Assembly (NCBI GenBank): GCA_020736575.1
Contig: JAGPYM010000016.1
Coordinates: 682,001-746,000 of the forward strand
Direction: 5' to 3'
Length of the DNA: 64,000 nt
Source: Thelonectria olida
Taxonomy: Eukaryota; Ascomycota; Sordariomycetes; Hypocreales; Nectriaceae
The notes under the pieces are model-generated. The model made no database searches. It had not been told where the DNA came from and saw only the letters and a program-made list of their open reading frames with translations. A program made the position numbers and the translations under genes. Of the stretch, positions 9,931 through 22,704 are shown one piece after another (within the stretch, counting starts at the first letter, position 1; the number at the start of each line of letters is the position of its first letter).

Positions 9931-12166
9931 ATTGGAGCGAGGTGATGTGGAGGATTATACCAACGTGATGAGCAGGACTCTACCCATGTTCAGCCTGCGA
10001 ATGACTCCAACCGAGATGTCGATGTCAATTACACAGCCAGGGATTGGAAAAGGGACCTGGGGGTTGCCACTACACATGGATTTGCAAGTCAGAGCTGCCC
10101 TCGGACGACGTCTATCTCTATTTGGGAAAATAACAAGCATAAACAAGACTGCAAGGATAGCCGCACCGCAGCCAGAAGTCCCGTCAATCCTGCTTACCTA
10201 TACAACGTAATGAAGTCGACACCACAAACACTAAAAGTTCTTTCTGCCTACACGTCCCATGACTAGGTACCTGAATGATAGACGGTCCCGATCGTGAGCT
10301 GCATGTCGGATGTTGGGCAAATGTCTAGGGTAAGTCGGATGGCGTGTTTTACGCCACAACTCCACCACTCTCACTCCGCTGACATGGTACCGTGATTGCC
10401 CCGCACTGAGAGCTTCGGGCCCTGTTACCTGCGTCTCCCCGTTGATTACTCCATACCAACTGGCGAGATCATGTCACCAGACTGGGGGAGCGGCCTCGGT
10501 TGCGGCGGGGGAGGCGAAGAGGAATAATTAGGCGTAAGAAACGGTAAGATAGCAACAATCCTCCCGTAGATTCCATTTCTCGGATGCTTGGGTACCTAAG
10601 GGCGGAGTGGATGAGACGGGATGCATGACGACAGGAGCACAAGCAGACGGAGCGCCTGCTGCTTCTTCAGTTGCTGCCACAGGCGACAAGCGGGCAGCTA
10701 CATCATTATCGGCTGGGGGCTCCAAGGAGAAGACAGGGACTGCACTGTTAAAGCCCAAAAAGTACAAAAAGGGCGGGTCCTCCGCTCCCATCCTCCTAAG
10801 TTAGAGGCTCGCCCACGCTATGTATTTCTGCGGCAGTTCAGCAGATCATAACTACTACTCCCTGCCTATTCGTGCACCCTATTCTGTGACCTGATCTTGT
10901 TGTCACCAGATCCCTTGCATCTTCTTTGCCTTATTCCCAGGACCTTGTCCTAGCAGGTATGCATTCCCGCTGAAACTGCCCGAGGGTTCCTCTTTTTGCC
11001 CTGTTGACAACGACTCACATATATTTCCTAGACATATCACGCAACGCAACCGTTGTTACCGTCGCCATCCACAGCGTTAGCAGTGCGACTATTTGAAACT
11101 ACCGGTTTTCTGTTCGTCATCTCATTGGCGGCTTCGTCAACCTTGATTCACAGCTTGTTGTTCCTATTTATTCCCCGATCTCACTCCCAACCCTGCCTAC
11201 CCCCACCTCATCGCATTCCTCCGAGTTGGGCAATCCTTTGCTACTTTTGCTTTGATTCTGTTTTTGGCCTGTCTTCTTCCACCTGCAGACCTCAAACAAA
11301 GAACCAACAAAGGAAGTCTTTCACGCAACACGCCAATTCACCCCGTGTGAGTGGGCCGCCTGCCGCGCCACAGCGGCCACACGCACCGTTCCGGACTAAC
11401 CTTGTAGCGAGCGCCCGAATTTCCGGAGCGAGAAAGTCTCCACGTGACCGGTTTGACGCAGCGCGTGGGTCCGTTTCCGGCGCCAGAGAAAGCACAGACA
11501 ACAGCAGGAGCCACTTAAAGCTTGAGCTCGCGCTGAGCTCTTGTCTCTTGTGTCTGTGTGCCAACTGCGTCACTCCAACCCGCGCCTTTGTCCGAGCGAC
11601 AGCCTTGAACGTTGAGCTTTCACCCAACAACATCAATCCTACCAAGACATCGCCAGCCACCGACGGCGCAGCTGACTCTTCAGCTGATTCGCCCCCTCAC
11701 TTTTTCCTGCGAGACTTTGATCGCGCTTTGGCGCTCTCGATCGAGCTCATCAACCGCATCCTTCACGATTTATCCTCGGTTTCCTGTCGCGGCACAATCC
11801 ATCCCTCCAGCCCGTAGGCCTTTGTCCTCACCTTCTGCCTTCGGCCCTGCAGGCGCACCTTTGTCCACGGTGAGGCCATGATCTTGGCTGGAGTGCCTGT
11901 GCCGACGCGGATAAAACAGAGGGCACCTCTCTAGGTACGTCGCATCAACGACTCCTTGCCCAGCGACTTGTCGTATCAAACATCACCAACGCTCTCTTCA
12001 TTGCTTCGCTTGGGTCAATTGCCATTCGAATTGAAAGAGGAAACACACGGACACGCGCTGACTTACCTCGTTGCGTTTTGCAGACATACACCTCCCGAAC
12101 CTACTCTTACCTATATCATCGTCATCGTCTTAAGAAAGACGGGGGCGCTGACGTACCATCTTCAAG
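9931..12166. other. Long intergenic/leader region upstream of FCP1
   Basis: About 2.2 kb contain no recognisable gene. From about 11,050 the plus strand is very CT-rich and carries one frame open for 254 codons to 11,817. It lacks an ATG start and any family signature, and its composition (Ser/Pro/Arg, low complexity) looks like a transcribed leader or promoter. The simplest reading is FCP1 promoter plus a long 5' leader. Confidence 0.5.
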
Positions 12167-14479
12167 ATGTACGACAAGGCTGTGCCGCTAGGCTCACGGC
12201 TGCATTACCCTATCACTATCACGAAACTCCTAAAAAAGCCGGGCGACTCCCTAAAAAAACAAGAAATCATATTCGAATACAAGTTCACATGGCGGCGCAA
12301 GATCAACGAGGATACCTGGGATGATGAGACTACCTACACCGAATTCAATAGTCCTGCCGATGGTATTCTGAAAGAATGGCGTATCCAAGAAGGGATGGAA
12401 GTTGGACGCGACGCGCCTTGCATGCTTGTCGAGGAGTCTTGCGGTCATGAAGTCCAGATCCAAGGCCTCTGCACCCTCTGCGGCGCGGATCTGACCGAGA
12501 TCAACTGGGCTACCGAGGAGCGCGAGACCGATCGTGCCATGATCAACATGACTCACGACCAGACCGCGCTGATGGTCAGCGAGAGCGTCGCCGCCAAGGC
12601 CGAGCACGATACCCAGAAGCGACTCCTTCGCCAACGCAAGCTGAGCCTTGTTGTCGATTTGGACCAGACCATTATCCACGCGTGTATCGAGCCTACCATT
12701 GGCGAGTGGCAGAGCGACCCCACGAATCCGAACCACGAGGCCGTCAAGGACGTCAAGAGCTTTCAGCTCAACGACGACGGTCCTCGGGGACTGGCTAGTG
12801 GCTGTACCTACTACATCAAGCTCCGACCTGGGTTGTACGATTTCTTAGAGGAGGTCTCCAACATGTACGAGTTGCACGTCTACACCATGGGAACGCGTGC
12901 ATACGCCCTAAACATTGCTCGCATTGTGGACCCCGACAAGAAGTTATTCGGCAACCGAGTCATCAGCCGTGACGAGAACGGAAGTATCACCTCCAAGAGT
13001 CTCCAGCGTCTATTCCCGGTCAGCACTGACATGGTGGTCATCATTGATGATCGCGCTGATGTATGGCCCATGAACCGACCCAACCTGATCAAGGTGGTAC
13101 CGTACGACTTCTTCAAGGGCATTGGCGACATCAACTCGAGCTTTCTTCCCAAACGTACCGACATTCTACCCGACATTCCAAAGCCTGCGGGCCCTGTCGC
13201 GCCCAAGACGACGAAGACGTCACCTCTCGACGAATTGGCCAGGATGAGCGGTGGAGATGATGCGGCTAGCTTGAAGACTCAAGCCGAGGAGCAAGAGAAG
13301 ACGTTGGAAAAACAGCTCGTGGATCGACCCCTACTACACATGCAGGAGGAACTGGATAAGGAAGACGAAGATTCCAAAAGCCCCCAAAACGGCGATTCTG
13401 CGCCTGTCCATCACCGGCATCTCTTGGTTGACGACGACGAGGAGCTCATCGCTCTTCAAGACCACCTTACAGACCTTCACACTGCCTTCTACGAGACATA
13501 CGATAAGAGACGATCAGAGCGAAGACAGTCAGAGCCGACACACCCTCCTGGTCACAGCAGAAATTCTCGGCGTAGACTGTCGGTGGATGACGGTGTTGAT
13601 CTGTCAATGGTTCCTGACGTTGGCGATATACTCGACGAGATCAAGTCTAATGTCCTATCCGGCGCAGTTATTGTTCTGTCAGGTCTCGTGCCTCTTGGTG
13701 TCAAGGTCTCAGAGTCTGATATTGGCATGCAAGCACAGAGCTTTGGTGCCCAGGTGTTAGACAACGTCTCCAAGCGGGTAACGCACCTCGTTGTTGCATC
13801 ATCACGGCCCAGAACGAAGAAGGTCCAACAGGCGGCAAAGATTTCAAGCATCAGGATTGTCAACCAAAACTGGCTTACGGATTGTCTGAGTCAGTGGCGA
13901 CGACTAGATGAACGGCCCTATTACCTCGAAATCCTCGACGCAGACCGGGAGAGAACCGACGACACGACAGACGTTGTTTCTGAAGACGACGAAGAGGAAC
14001 AAAGCGAGGCACAAGACCTCAAGGACTTTGACTGGGCTACAGCCGACAAAGAACTGGAGGAACTGTTGGGCCTCGATGACGATGACTCCTCGGAGAGCGG
14101 ATCTGACAGCGCCAACAGCTCGGACTCGGAGAGCGACACAGATGCCCCGAAGCAGGGCATCAAGCGAAAATCCCGGGCTGATGCTGAGGAGTCGGATGAT
14201 GACGGCTCTAGCGTTGCTGGTGAGAGCGCGTTAGCAAAGAAACAGCGATTAGCAAGGAGTCGAGGAGCGTCGGCGCTGCGGTCGGTGCGGACGCCCAACG
14301 GCAACAGCGCTGGCGATAGTCTTCCCACGCCTGGAGAAAATGGAGAGATGGAGGGCGTGCAATCGGATCGAGTTGGGGAATGGCAGAAGACGGTGGATCC
14401 ATTACCCCCAAGTGATGAGGATGACGATGACGATTTGGAGCGCGAGCTACTTGCCGAGCTGGAGGCTGCGGGTGATTGA
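12167..14479 (+). CDS. FCP1: RNA polymerase II CTD phosphatase FCP1
   Basis: This phosphatase removes phosphate from the carboxy-terminal domain of RNA polymerase II, mainly Ser2, so that the enzyme can be recycled. The gene has no introns and encodes 770 residues. A lipoyl-like amino-terminal domain comes first (about 1-90). The FCPH/HAD catalytic domain carries the DXDXT signature DLDQT at residues 164-168, and the second acidic motif is VIIDDRADVW. A BRCT domain lies at about 498-588 (from GAVIVLSGLVPLGV to the WLTDC region). The carboxy end is acidic and ends in DDDDDLERELLAELEAAGD, typical of FCP1 tails that contact TFIIF. The ATG at 12167 gives the family-typical short amino end. Confidence 0.95.
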   Translation: MYDKAVPLGSRLHYPITITKLLKKPGDSLKKQEIIFEYKFTWRRKINEDTWDDETTYTEFNSPADGILKEWRIQEGMEVGRDAPCMLVEESCGHEVQIQGLCTLCGADLTEINWATEERETDRAMINMTHDQTALMVSESVAAKAEHDTQKRLLRQRKLSLVVDLDQTIIHACIEPTIGEWQSDPTNPNHEAVKDVKSFQLNDDGPRGLASGCTYYIKLRPGLYDFLEEVSNMYELHVYTMGTRAYALNIARIVDPDKKLFGNRVISRDENGSITSKSLQRLFPVSTDMVVIIDDRADVWPMNRPNLIKVVPYDFFKGIGDINSSFLPKRTDILPDIPKPAGPVAPKTTKTSPLDELARMSGGDDAASLKTQAEEQEKTLEKQLVDRPLLHMQEELDKEDEDSKSPQNGDSAPVHHRHLLVDDDEELIALQDHLTDLHTAFYETYDKRRSERRQSEPTHPPGHSRNSRRRLSVDDGVDLSMVPDVGDILDEIKSNVLSGAVIVLSGLVPLGVKVSESDIGMQAQSFGAQVLDNVSKRVTHLVVASSRPRTKKVQQAAKISSIRIVNQNWLTDCLSQWRRLDERPYYLEILDADRERTDDTTDVVSEDDEEEQSEAQDLKDFDWATADKELEELLGLDDDDSSESGSDSANSSDSESDTDAPKQGIKRKSRADAEESDDDGSSVAGESALAKKQRLARSRGASALRSVRTPNGNSAGDSLPTPGENGEMEGVQSDRVGEWQKTVDPLPPSDEDDDDDLERELLAELEAAGD

Positions 14480-15219
14480 GATCTTGTAAGAGGGGTAACA
14501 TTTGAATTGTAGGAGTGATGGTGTTTAGACACGAAATGGACATGTGGGATGGCCAGGGAGTTTTGTGTAGGTCAATAGTGTATACCCCGTTTTCGGAACA
14601 ATGGGAATGAAGTGAACTGCATTTTGTCTTGGTGATGGTTGTGTGTTGTGAAGGCAGACGACGATTGCTGTCTACAAAGCACAGTGGCATTTCTTGTCTA
14701 AACTCCCTTATAGCCGGATTCACGAATCGAGGTCGGTTCAATGAAGTCAATACTTGATAATCATAGTCTCCTTTGGCGCTGCTCTCGAGGGCGAATTCGG
14801 TGAAGTGACGACGAGAAATGTCGCGATGGAGTCCGCCGGGCGAATCTGGCCGTCTGAAAGCGGGGCCCAGTCGGGATTTAGGACTAACCCGCGCTATCAT
14901 TTGTAGGTGAGTCTTACGCATAGTCGCGATAGTATGGATTAAACCTGTATCCCGCCCTCCGCCGGCTGGATATCCTTCCGCACCTGTCTCACCTCGACCC
15001 AAGCGACGGAGCCAGGCGTGCCTTGTGGCTTTTGCAATGACCGGGACATGATGGGGGAAATATTGCACCGGGTGGTTTGTAATGGAGAGAGAATGGATTG
15101 ATATAAAGAGCTGAGTTCGCTCCGGTTGGGAAGTTGATTTGAGCAGTTTCGACAACACCTCCTATTCGGACATTCTTGACATCGTTGAACAAACCGATAT
15201 ATCAAAGACACACGCCATC
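14480..15219. other. Intergenic region FCP1 to dehydrogenase
   Basis: These 740 bp hold the FCP1 3' flank and the promoter of the downstream dehydrogenase. No gene, RNA or repeat is supported. Confidence 0.5.
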
Positions 15220-16239
15220 ATGACGTCGTACTGTGGTTTTAATCCCGAGAAAGACTTGCCTGACCTCTCGGGCAAAGTCATTCTCATCACTGGTGGTACG
15301 TCTCGCTCTTCAGCTTCCTCTCTCTCCTCTCCTCTCCCCCAACCCAACTTACAGCTCATGCATCCATACAACTGACAACGCCATTCAACAGGAACCCGCG
15401 GCGTAGGCAAAACAGCCCTCCTGCACCTCGCCGCCAAATCCCCCGCCCACGTCTACTTCACCGGCCGCTCCCAAGCCGCCGCCGACTCCGTCCTCGCCGC
15501 TCTCCCCGCCAACGTGCCAGCTACCTTTCTCAGCTGCGACCTCACCTCCCTCGAGAGCATCCGTCTCGCCGCGGAGCACTTCTCCCACGACCGGCTGGAC
15601 ATCTTCATCGCCAACGCGGGCGTCATGGCCGTCGACGCATCCCTCACAAAGGACGGCTTCGAGATGCAGTTCGGCGTGAACCACATCGGCAACGCGGCCC
15701 TGCTGCTGCGCCTGCTACCCGTCATGCGTCGCACGGCAGCTCAACAGGGATCCGACGTGCGGTACGTCGCGCTCACGTCGAGGGGGTACCGCGGGCATCC
15801 GCGCGAGGGCGTGCGCTTCGCCTCGCTGCGGACGACACAAGAAGATATGCCGATGGGCACGTGGGGCCGGTACGGACAGAGCAAGCTGGCCAACATTGTG
15901 TTCGCGCACGAGGTGGCGCGGCGGTACCCGGAGATGGCGGCGCTGGCGGTGCACCCGGGGGTCGTGGAGACGGAGCTGGTGACGGGACTGACGTTCTGGA
16001 AGAAGATGCTTGTGCGGGTGACGAACCCGATGGGGTTGATGACGCCGGAGCAGGGCGGGATGAACACGGCGTGGGCGGCGGCCGGGGGGGATGTCAGGGG
16101 GAAGATTGCGGAGGGGGAGAAGGTTGCGTTCTTTGAGCCGGTGGGGAGGGGGAATGGCGGGGATGCCATATGCTTGGATGAGAAGCTTGGGAGGGAGTTG
16201 TGGGAGTGGACTGAGGGGGTCGTTGGAGTGAAGGCCTGA
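15220..16239 (+). CDS. Short-chain dehydrogenase/reductase (retinol-dehydrogenase-like)
   Basis: This is a classical NAD(P)-dependent oxidoreductase of 307 residues in two exons (15220-15295, 15392-16239). The intron falls inside the cofactor motif, which reads TGGTRGVGK after splicing. Further family signatures are the structural NAG (IANAGVM), a serine in ALTSRGYR, and the catalytic YGQSK with tyrosine and lysine correctly spaced. After the active site, HPGVVETELV is typical of the PG motif. The second exon is strongly GC-rich at third positions, unlike the AT-richer flanks. The ATG at 15220 is preferred because the cofactor fold begins 18 residues later. The substrate cannot be told from sequence. 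Retinol-dehydrogenase-like or WWOX-like names would be transfers by similarity only. Confidence 0.88.
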
Positions 16240-16637
16240 GTGTTTTATATGTGTGGCTTGTTGTATCTGTGTTAGAGTGATCGTAAGTAATAATCTTCAA
16301 TATCAATGTATCCTGCTTGTTAGTACTTCACATCTGTCATTCAATTGGACATGCGAATACTTGGTGCTGCAAAAGGAGAGATACTCGACTTCTTTGCAGA
16401 TCGCGCTTGCCGTGTCCCAATGATGGAATCACGTCTTAAGAAAAGTTGTAGTGTTGTAATGCCTTCTCTTCTACCCTTTCTTTGGTCTCTGGAGTCTCGT
16501 TGCGACTACCAGTCAAAATACATATATACACAACACACACAGACACCAAGGAGATGATTCTGGTTTCTCACATCGACCCCCTTGTCCTCACGTCCCCTTT
16601 CGCTCATACCCTTGCTTCCCACATGTTTGTCTTTCGT
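16240..16637. other. Convergent 3' region dehydrogenase/NDUFA13
   Basis: These 398 bp hold the 3' flanks of two converging genes. Nothing else is visible. Confidence 0.5.
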
Positions 16638-17448
16638 TTAGTTCGTAGGGGGAGGAGTGACGGCAAAGGTGGGCCTCACGAAGCTGCGTACAGTCAGCAC
16701 AAGGTCATCAAAGTACTGGAGAAGAAAGGTCTTACCGGTCCGTGTGGTAGACCTTGGTGTTCTCGCCGAGCAGCTCCTTCTCGCGCGCCTGGTCGGCCCA
16801 GTATCGTCGGACCTGGTCGCGGTCTTCCTCGGCCTGGAGGAGAGGAATCAGATGGATGCGGGCCCACATCTTCTCACGGGCAAGCTCGCTGCAGGACTGT
16901 GGTTAGCAATTGGTTCTTGGAAAGGGCGTGTTGGCCATGTGATGTGTAGGTGAGGCTGAGGGTGGAAGCTGAGGTCCGCCTAGCAGCCTCATCCGCTGCT
17001 GGAAGATTCAGGGAGGGGTAATGGATCGTGCATAAGGCCGGGAATCGAGCTGTTCGGTGGACTGGAAGACGTACTTGGCCTCTCGCATGCCACCGATGAG
17101 CTTGTACCAACCGAAGCCCATGACGGCGCCCATGCCGAGCAACATCACTCCAGGACGGAAACCCTTGGCGGGGAGGTTGCGCTGAAATATCCATTAGCGA
17201 CATGTTCGCTTCCAGTGTTCACACCCAATTGTCCCGTATTCTTGCTGAAGCCATGATTCCTTCTCATTCCGGCCCATTTGTCCATTCTCCTCCCTATCCT
17301 TCTTCTCGGTGATTGAAGATATAATCCCCCACGCCAATCATTGAGCTTCCTCCTCTAGCTGAATAGCATAGGGGTTTCCTGTATCTCCTAAACGCACCTT
17401 GTACTGGACGGGCTCGTACCCGCCCCGAGGGGGCATATCCTGAGGCAT
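16638..17448 (-). CDS. NADH:ubiquinone oxidoreductase subunit NDUFA13 (GRIM-19/B16.6 homologue)
   Basis: This is an accessory subunit of mitochondrial complex I in the inner membrane. Four exons (17448-17398, 17181-17075, 16888-16736, 16683-16638) encode 118 residues. All codons disrupted by introns rejoin to conserved residues. The protein begins MPQDMPPRGGYEPVQYKRNL, carries one transmembrane helix (GVMLLGMGAVMGFGWYKLIG), then ELAREKMWARIHLIPLLQAE, and ends FAVTPPPTN. The first intron is 216 bp, long for this window. Because the exons are short, the gene is easily missed by open-frame methods. It is convergent with the dehydrogenase and lies downstream of ATG26 on the same strand. Confidence 0.93.
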
Positions 17449-18187
17449 GGCGGGCAATTGGGCGTGGGGTCGTCAATCAATTGGAGTCGCGGTCGCACGG
17501 AATCGACTGGTGCTTCTTCGTGTGGCTACCCTGACGGCGAGGGAGGCTGTCGGTATCGTTGTCGTCGTCGGTTCGTGAGGTGATTGTTTTCCCGATGCCC
17601 GGGATTGGATCAATTCGCAGAACGGGGCGTTGCCGGATTACATAAGGCAAAATAATTATGGGGCCTGGAGGGCGTCACCACAAAAGTGACTTACCCTGGA
17701 GCAGAAGTGGGGCTTTTGCCCAGTAGGATTTCATGAATTATTAAGGAGACAGATGAAGCTATTCCCAGATGTTAATCTCGACCAAGGAAGTGGTCGCAAT
17801 GTATTGTTCAGAGAGAAAAAGTGCATGTATCATATCCAGAGCTCCCCACGAGATCTAATCACCAATAAATACAACATGCCTGCCGACTCTGACAAGAAAT
17901 GAGTTTCCTATCTACAGCCCTCATCCTTTTCCTAACCTGACTCCTCATGTCAGACTCAACCTCACAGAAAAGATCATCAACCAAAGCTCAGCCAAGGCCT
18001 TGGATGAGTAAATTCTCTACCTGACTCTAACCCACCGACGTCTATTTGCCCAACGTTTGTCGTTTCATCGGAAACAAAATAAGAAAAGAATTTGTCTCAA
18101 GTCGTGGGTAAACCATCCAACTCAACATTACCACATCCAACCATCTCGCCCTTGTCATTGCATGAACACATTAAATCACCTAAATCC
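17449..18187. other. Intergenic region NDUFA13-ATG26
   Basis: These 739 bp hold the NDUFA13 promoter and the ATG26 3' flank. AT-rich stretches are present. No gene or RNA is supported. Confidence 0.5.
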
Positions 18188-21100
18188 TTACTCCTCTACC
18201 ACTTCCGCCCTTAAATGAACACGCACTTGCTCTGTCTTGAGCACTTCGCTGTTCACCGAGTTGTTTCCGGGTGTGCCTGGGCCGGTTAACCCTTCGCTCA
18301 ATTTCTTGGTGACATGGTCCGGATCCGGCTCGTCGTTTCCGACAAAGGTCCAGCTCTCTTCGGTATCGTCATCCTCGGCTGCATCTTCTTGTTCGTTCTT
18401 GCCGGCCTTGCGCTTGATGAGATTCTTTGCATATTCCAGGTCCCGATAGATACTCCTGATTGCCGTCTCAACACCGGTTTCCTACATTCATTGTTAGCAA
18501 GAGCGTCACTCCAAACAGAGGAGACCAAAGACTCACGCTTCGAATCTGCTCGCCAAGGGTTCGAGCCTTGACAATCATTCGCTCATTTCGGGTCGCCTCC
18601 CAAAGGGCTCTTCCGAAACTATTAGTTCCCCATTTCTTGACCCAGACGCCGACACCCATATCTTCGACTCTGCTAGCGAAGAAGAACTGATCTCCAAAGA
18701 ATGGCCTAATGATTGTGGGAATTCCCGCTCGCAAGCTAGCACCAGTGGTGCCGGAACCACCATGATGCGCTGCCGCATCAATCTGGCTGAACAGCCAATC
18801 GTGCGGTGCCGACTTGATGACGTGAATATTGTCTGGAATCGTAGGCTCTTGGGGTCGTGGCTTCGAGGGGTCGTCCTTGGCAGAGACTCGGTCAGACCAA
18901 CCCTTGGATAGAATGCATCGAACGTCGGCCTTCTCAACCGCATCAATGACCTCTTGCGTCATCTTGGCGGTGTCATTAACAATGATGGACCCAAACCCGA
19001 CATAGACAATCTTCTTGCCATCCGCTCGTGCCTTATCGATGAAGTCCTGCAGCTCCTTGGGTGGCTCCCATATACCACCTTCGTCAAGGAACCAGTAGCC
19101 TGTGACCCTGATCCAGTCGGAAAAGTCCAAAGGCGGCGCCACCACACTGGGGCTAAAATTGTACAAGAACGGGACTTTGTTCGGCTGCATTTTCTCTAGA
19201 TTCGTGTTAGGGAGGCCGAGAGTCTTGTTTCTCCACCGGTTGACTTGAAAGGCGGTGGCCTTCCAGAAGATATTGTCGAACATGACGTAAGTCATGTAGT
19301 TGTAGGCACCTCCCATCTTGCGCTCTGGCATTATAAAAGCGTGAGGATAGGCCCGGGTCCTGGTCCACGGCATCGTGAATGCCCTGAAGTAGGGAATGCC
19401 GAGCTTCTCCGCAATGTGAATTCCCGCCATTGCTGAAGGGGACTCAATGAGCATCTCTGATCCTTCACAGGCCTTGTAGGCAGAGTCAAGCAGATCGTCG
19501 AGCCACCCTCGGAATGTCGAGTTGGCCTCTCGTAGGAAAGCCCAGGTGAAAGTTCCGTTCTCAATGCACAGACGCATTAGTTCGGCAGGATCACCTTCGA
19601 CCTTGGCGAACTCAATACCGTGAGACTCGATCCAGCCTTGAAACTCGCCATGTGTAGCAATACGAGGCTTGTGGCCTTCGGCGAGAAGGCCTTTGCAGAG
19701 CGCAATGTATGGTTGAACATCGCCCCTGGAACCGATTGTGAGACATGTAATCTTCATCGAAGACTGTGGCTTGTAAGCTAGATAAGATGCTTTCGGGTCA
19801 TCGAACAAAATTGTCGGGGCATTAGAGACCCCTGAAGTCTGCTTAGGAAGCTGAATCTCGTGGTCGGCGAATTCGTCCTGGCGCGCCGAGTTCAATGCAT
19901 CACGCTCTGCAATGGCATCCTCCTCTTCTTCCCGATCCATTTGATCTAGCAAACCAGACTTCTCGAGGAACCTGGCCCTGTCTAGCGTCTGCAGCAACGT
20001 GATGGCACAGTCGTCTCGAGGCTCTGGGTAACGGAATTCGAAGAACAGCTCCTCGTGACCGCGGATCACAACGACGAGGCCAGAGTAACCAAAGCGGAAA
20101 CCCTTCTCCTTATGAACGGTCTCAATGTCCTTGAGAGGGAGAATCAGCTTGGTCCTTGTCCCAGGAAGTAGGCTTCGGAAGCAGAAGGAATGATTGCTGA
20201 TGTAGATCTTTCCATACAGGGGCAACACCCGGACAATGAAACCAAAGTATGTAGCTTGTAGTTTCTCCGTACTTGGCAGAGCAAAGTGAGCACGGAATCG
20301 CTCCTGGACTTGCTCGTCGTCTTCGTCGCCGGGATCGCCATCGTCAGTTCGCAGACCTGCGGGCTCGTCGTAGTGCCTATGTCCACCCTTCCACATGCCT
20401 GAGACCTTTTCCACATATCCCATCGACTCTGTTGTCAAGAGGGAGCCCATTCGCTGGCCCGTTTTGCTGAGATATTCGGCGAATGCATTGGCTCGCTGCA
20501 ATGGGTACGCGCCCATCTTGGCAATACTTTGCAATGTCGGAGTTGAGGGTCGCTGATCAGTACTATCACGCTGTGTGCTTTGCAAGGATCCAGTGGTTGC
20601 GGCGTGCGGGATGGGCTGAGGTGTGAAGGCAGTGCTTGAGCTTCGAGGCGTCCGCCTCTTCCCGGCTGCTTCTGTCGTCCTTGTTCCTGACGCTGATCTT
20701 TGCAATGTTGGACTGTGGAATACCTCGCTCCCCCTCAAGATCTGGCTCGCCGAAGGGTCCTCACCGGAGGAAGTGAGGTTGGAAATGCTTGGGTCATCGA
20801 TGGATGACTGGACAAACGAATCTGTGGAATCCTGCTCTTGTCGAGGGGTTCGATTGCCATCTCGATGGCGGCGTGTGCCACTAAAGCTCCTTCGTGGCCT
20901 GTCTTCAAGGACCCCCGAAATGTCAAGGCTCCTACGCCCAAGACTTCTGAAAGCATCAAGGCTGGATCGAGGTGGCAGTTCGGAACTGGCTCGGGGGCTC
21001 ATTGTACCTGGTGAGTGAGGAGACAAGGGAGATAACGTCGCCTTGACCTGGTCTGGGAGCTTTCCAGTGCGAATCTTATCCACATGGATGCTGTGCCTGG

Positions 21101-22704
21101 TCGAAGACGGTGGTGTGTTCCTGGACGGCAGCTGCAACGACGTCTTCTGTTCCTGAAGCATGGGTACTGTGCCTTTGGGAGGGCTTTCGGTTTCATCTTC
21201 GATGAGGATCTTGAGGACGTTGATAGCTTCTTTCCCGAAACTGAAGAAAGAGAAGAAATACTGCGAACATTAGATCTGACAACGACTGGGGGCTTGTAGC
21301 AGACATACCTCGTCGATAGCGTAAGTCTCGTCGTTATCGATTACACGAATCTTGCAAGTATCCGCAAACTGGATCATCTGGGTGTCTTCAATGTCGATAA
21401 CATTCGCAATCGGAAGGGAAATTTTGACACTGTCTCCATCGTTGTGGCTTCGGAAAATGACTCTTTGCAGGCTCTTTACCCACTCCTTGGCGCTGGGGGC
21501 GCTGTCGGCCCTGAAGTTGTAGGTTCGGTGATGGGTTACGATTTCGAAGTGCACGCCTTCCTTGTCCTTGTCGGTTATGCTAGCTGAGATACCATACCGA
21601 AGATCGATCTGGCCGTGCGGGAAGTAGACGTTCGTTGAATCTCGATAGTAGGCAAGGACGTCGCCTTTTAGTCGAAACCAGTACCGGTTGTATGTGGGAT
21701 TTCGCTTGCCGCTCTTGCTGAAGTATCCCGACTTGGAGACTTCGTGCTGTAATCTGGGATGAGTATTGTTCTAGTGGCGAGAGGAGGAGACATACGGATT
21801 TCTTGGGGAGGTATGCGTAGAAACAAATGTGCTTTGCAGTGATGTACATGTATCCCTGGAGGAGGACACTCTGTAGCAACCAGCACGGGTATTCTGCAAG
21901 AGGTCAGTCCGGCCCAGATCGCATTATGAGCGAAACAATGATGGGACACTACGAACCCTCGATGACTTGTTCGGGCTCATCAAACTCGAAGATCTCCATC
22001 AACTTCTTCGCCAACGGCGGGAGGTCGGGGCTTTCGCTACTTCCGCTCGCGTCGGAGGACATCCTGTCGACGTCGAAGCTGGGACGATTTGACATCTCGG
22101 CCTTTGCCTCTAACATTCGCCCCATTACTGGGGCCTGGCGACTATCATGGCGGGTAAGTGTGAAGGTGGGAGGTGTTGATGTGCCACTGGCGCTGTGTTC
22201 GCTCATTTCTTCAGAGTCCTCCTCTTTCGGAGCAGAAAGACGGCTGGAGTGTCTTTTTGACTTTGACAGAAGCCTAGGTAAGGTTGGTAGCGACCGCAGT
22301 AGCTTGTGCTGCGATAACCTTTTGCGAGTACCTTTGCCCTTGGGAGCTACCTTGAGGACCGACGTCTGCGCGAGGTCATCTGGCCAGGTCTCCCGCTGAT
22401 TGGTCTCGTGGCCCTCCTCTTCATCACTACTCATGCCATCAAACCGATCGTTGAAGTCTACACGCGACCCGGCAGCAGCGATAAGGCCAAATATGCTCTG
22501 GTTCATATTCATAAACATCGGGGGCCCTTGAGTCGGAGTCTCTTGTTCGTCGGCCGAGTCATCGCTATCTCGAAGTCGCTCGGGGAACATGCTTGAAAAA
22601 CGCTCTTCGCGCCGCTTCTTGTGAAGCCTCCTCCCTACGCGTTTTTTGATATCTTCGTCGCCAACACTGGCCCGCACAGGGCCGGCGTCTGACTGAGGTG
22701 CCAT
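18188..22704 (-). CDS. ATG26: Sterol 3-beta-glucosyltransferase ATG26 (UGT51)
   Basis: This enzyme transfers glucose from UDP-glucose to ergosterol. In some fungi it is needed for pexophagy. Five exons (22704-21957, 21893-21796, 21746-21309, 21260-18537, 18481-18188) encode 1433 residues. The order is a low-complexity amino end, a first GRAM segment running into a PH domain (about 230-430), [17 protein letters not shown], a disordered Ser/Arg-rich linker, a second GRAM domain (about 750-815), then the glycosyltransferase from about residue 929 ([15 protein letters not shown]). The nucleotide-binding signature [15 protein letters not shown] is at about 1261. The last exon adds an acidic tail with ESWTFVGND. 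This full GRAM-PH-GRAM-GT order separates ATG26 from shorter sterol glucosyltransferases. Confidence 0.95.

Noticed and set aside
11053..11817. Possible 254-residue protein upstream of FCP1
   Set aside because: No ATG start, low-complexity composition and no family motif. It is better read as a CT-rich leader.
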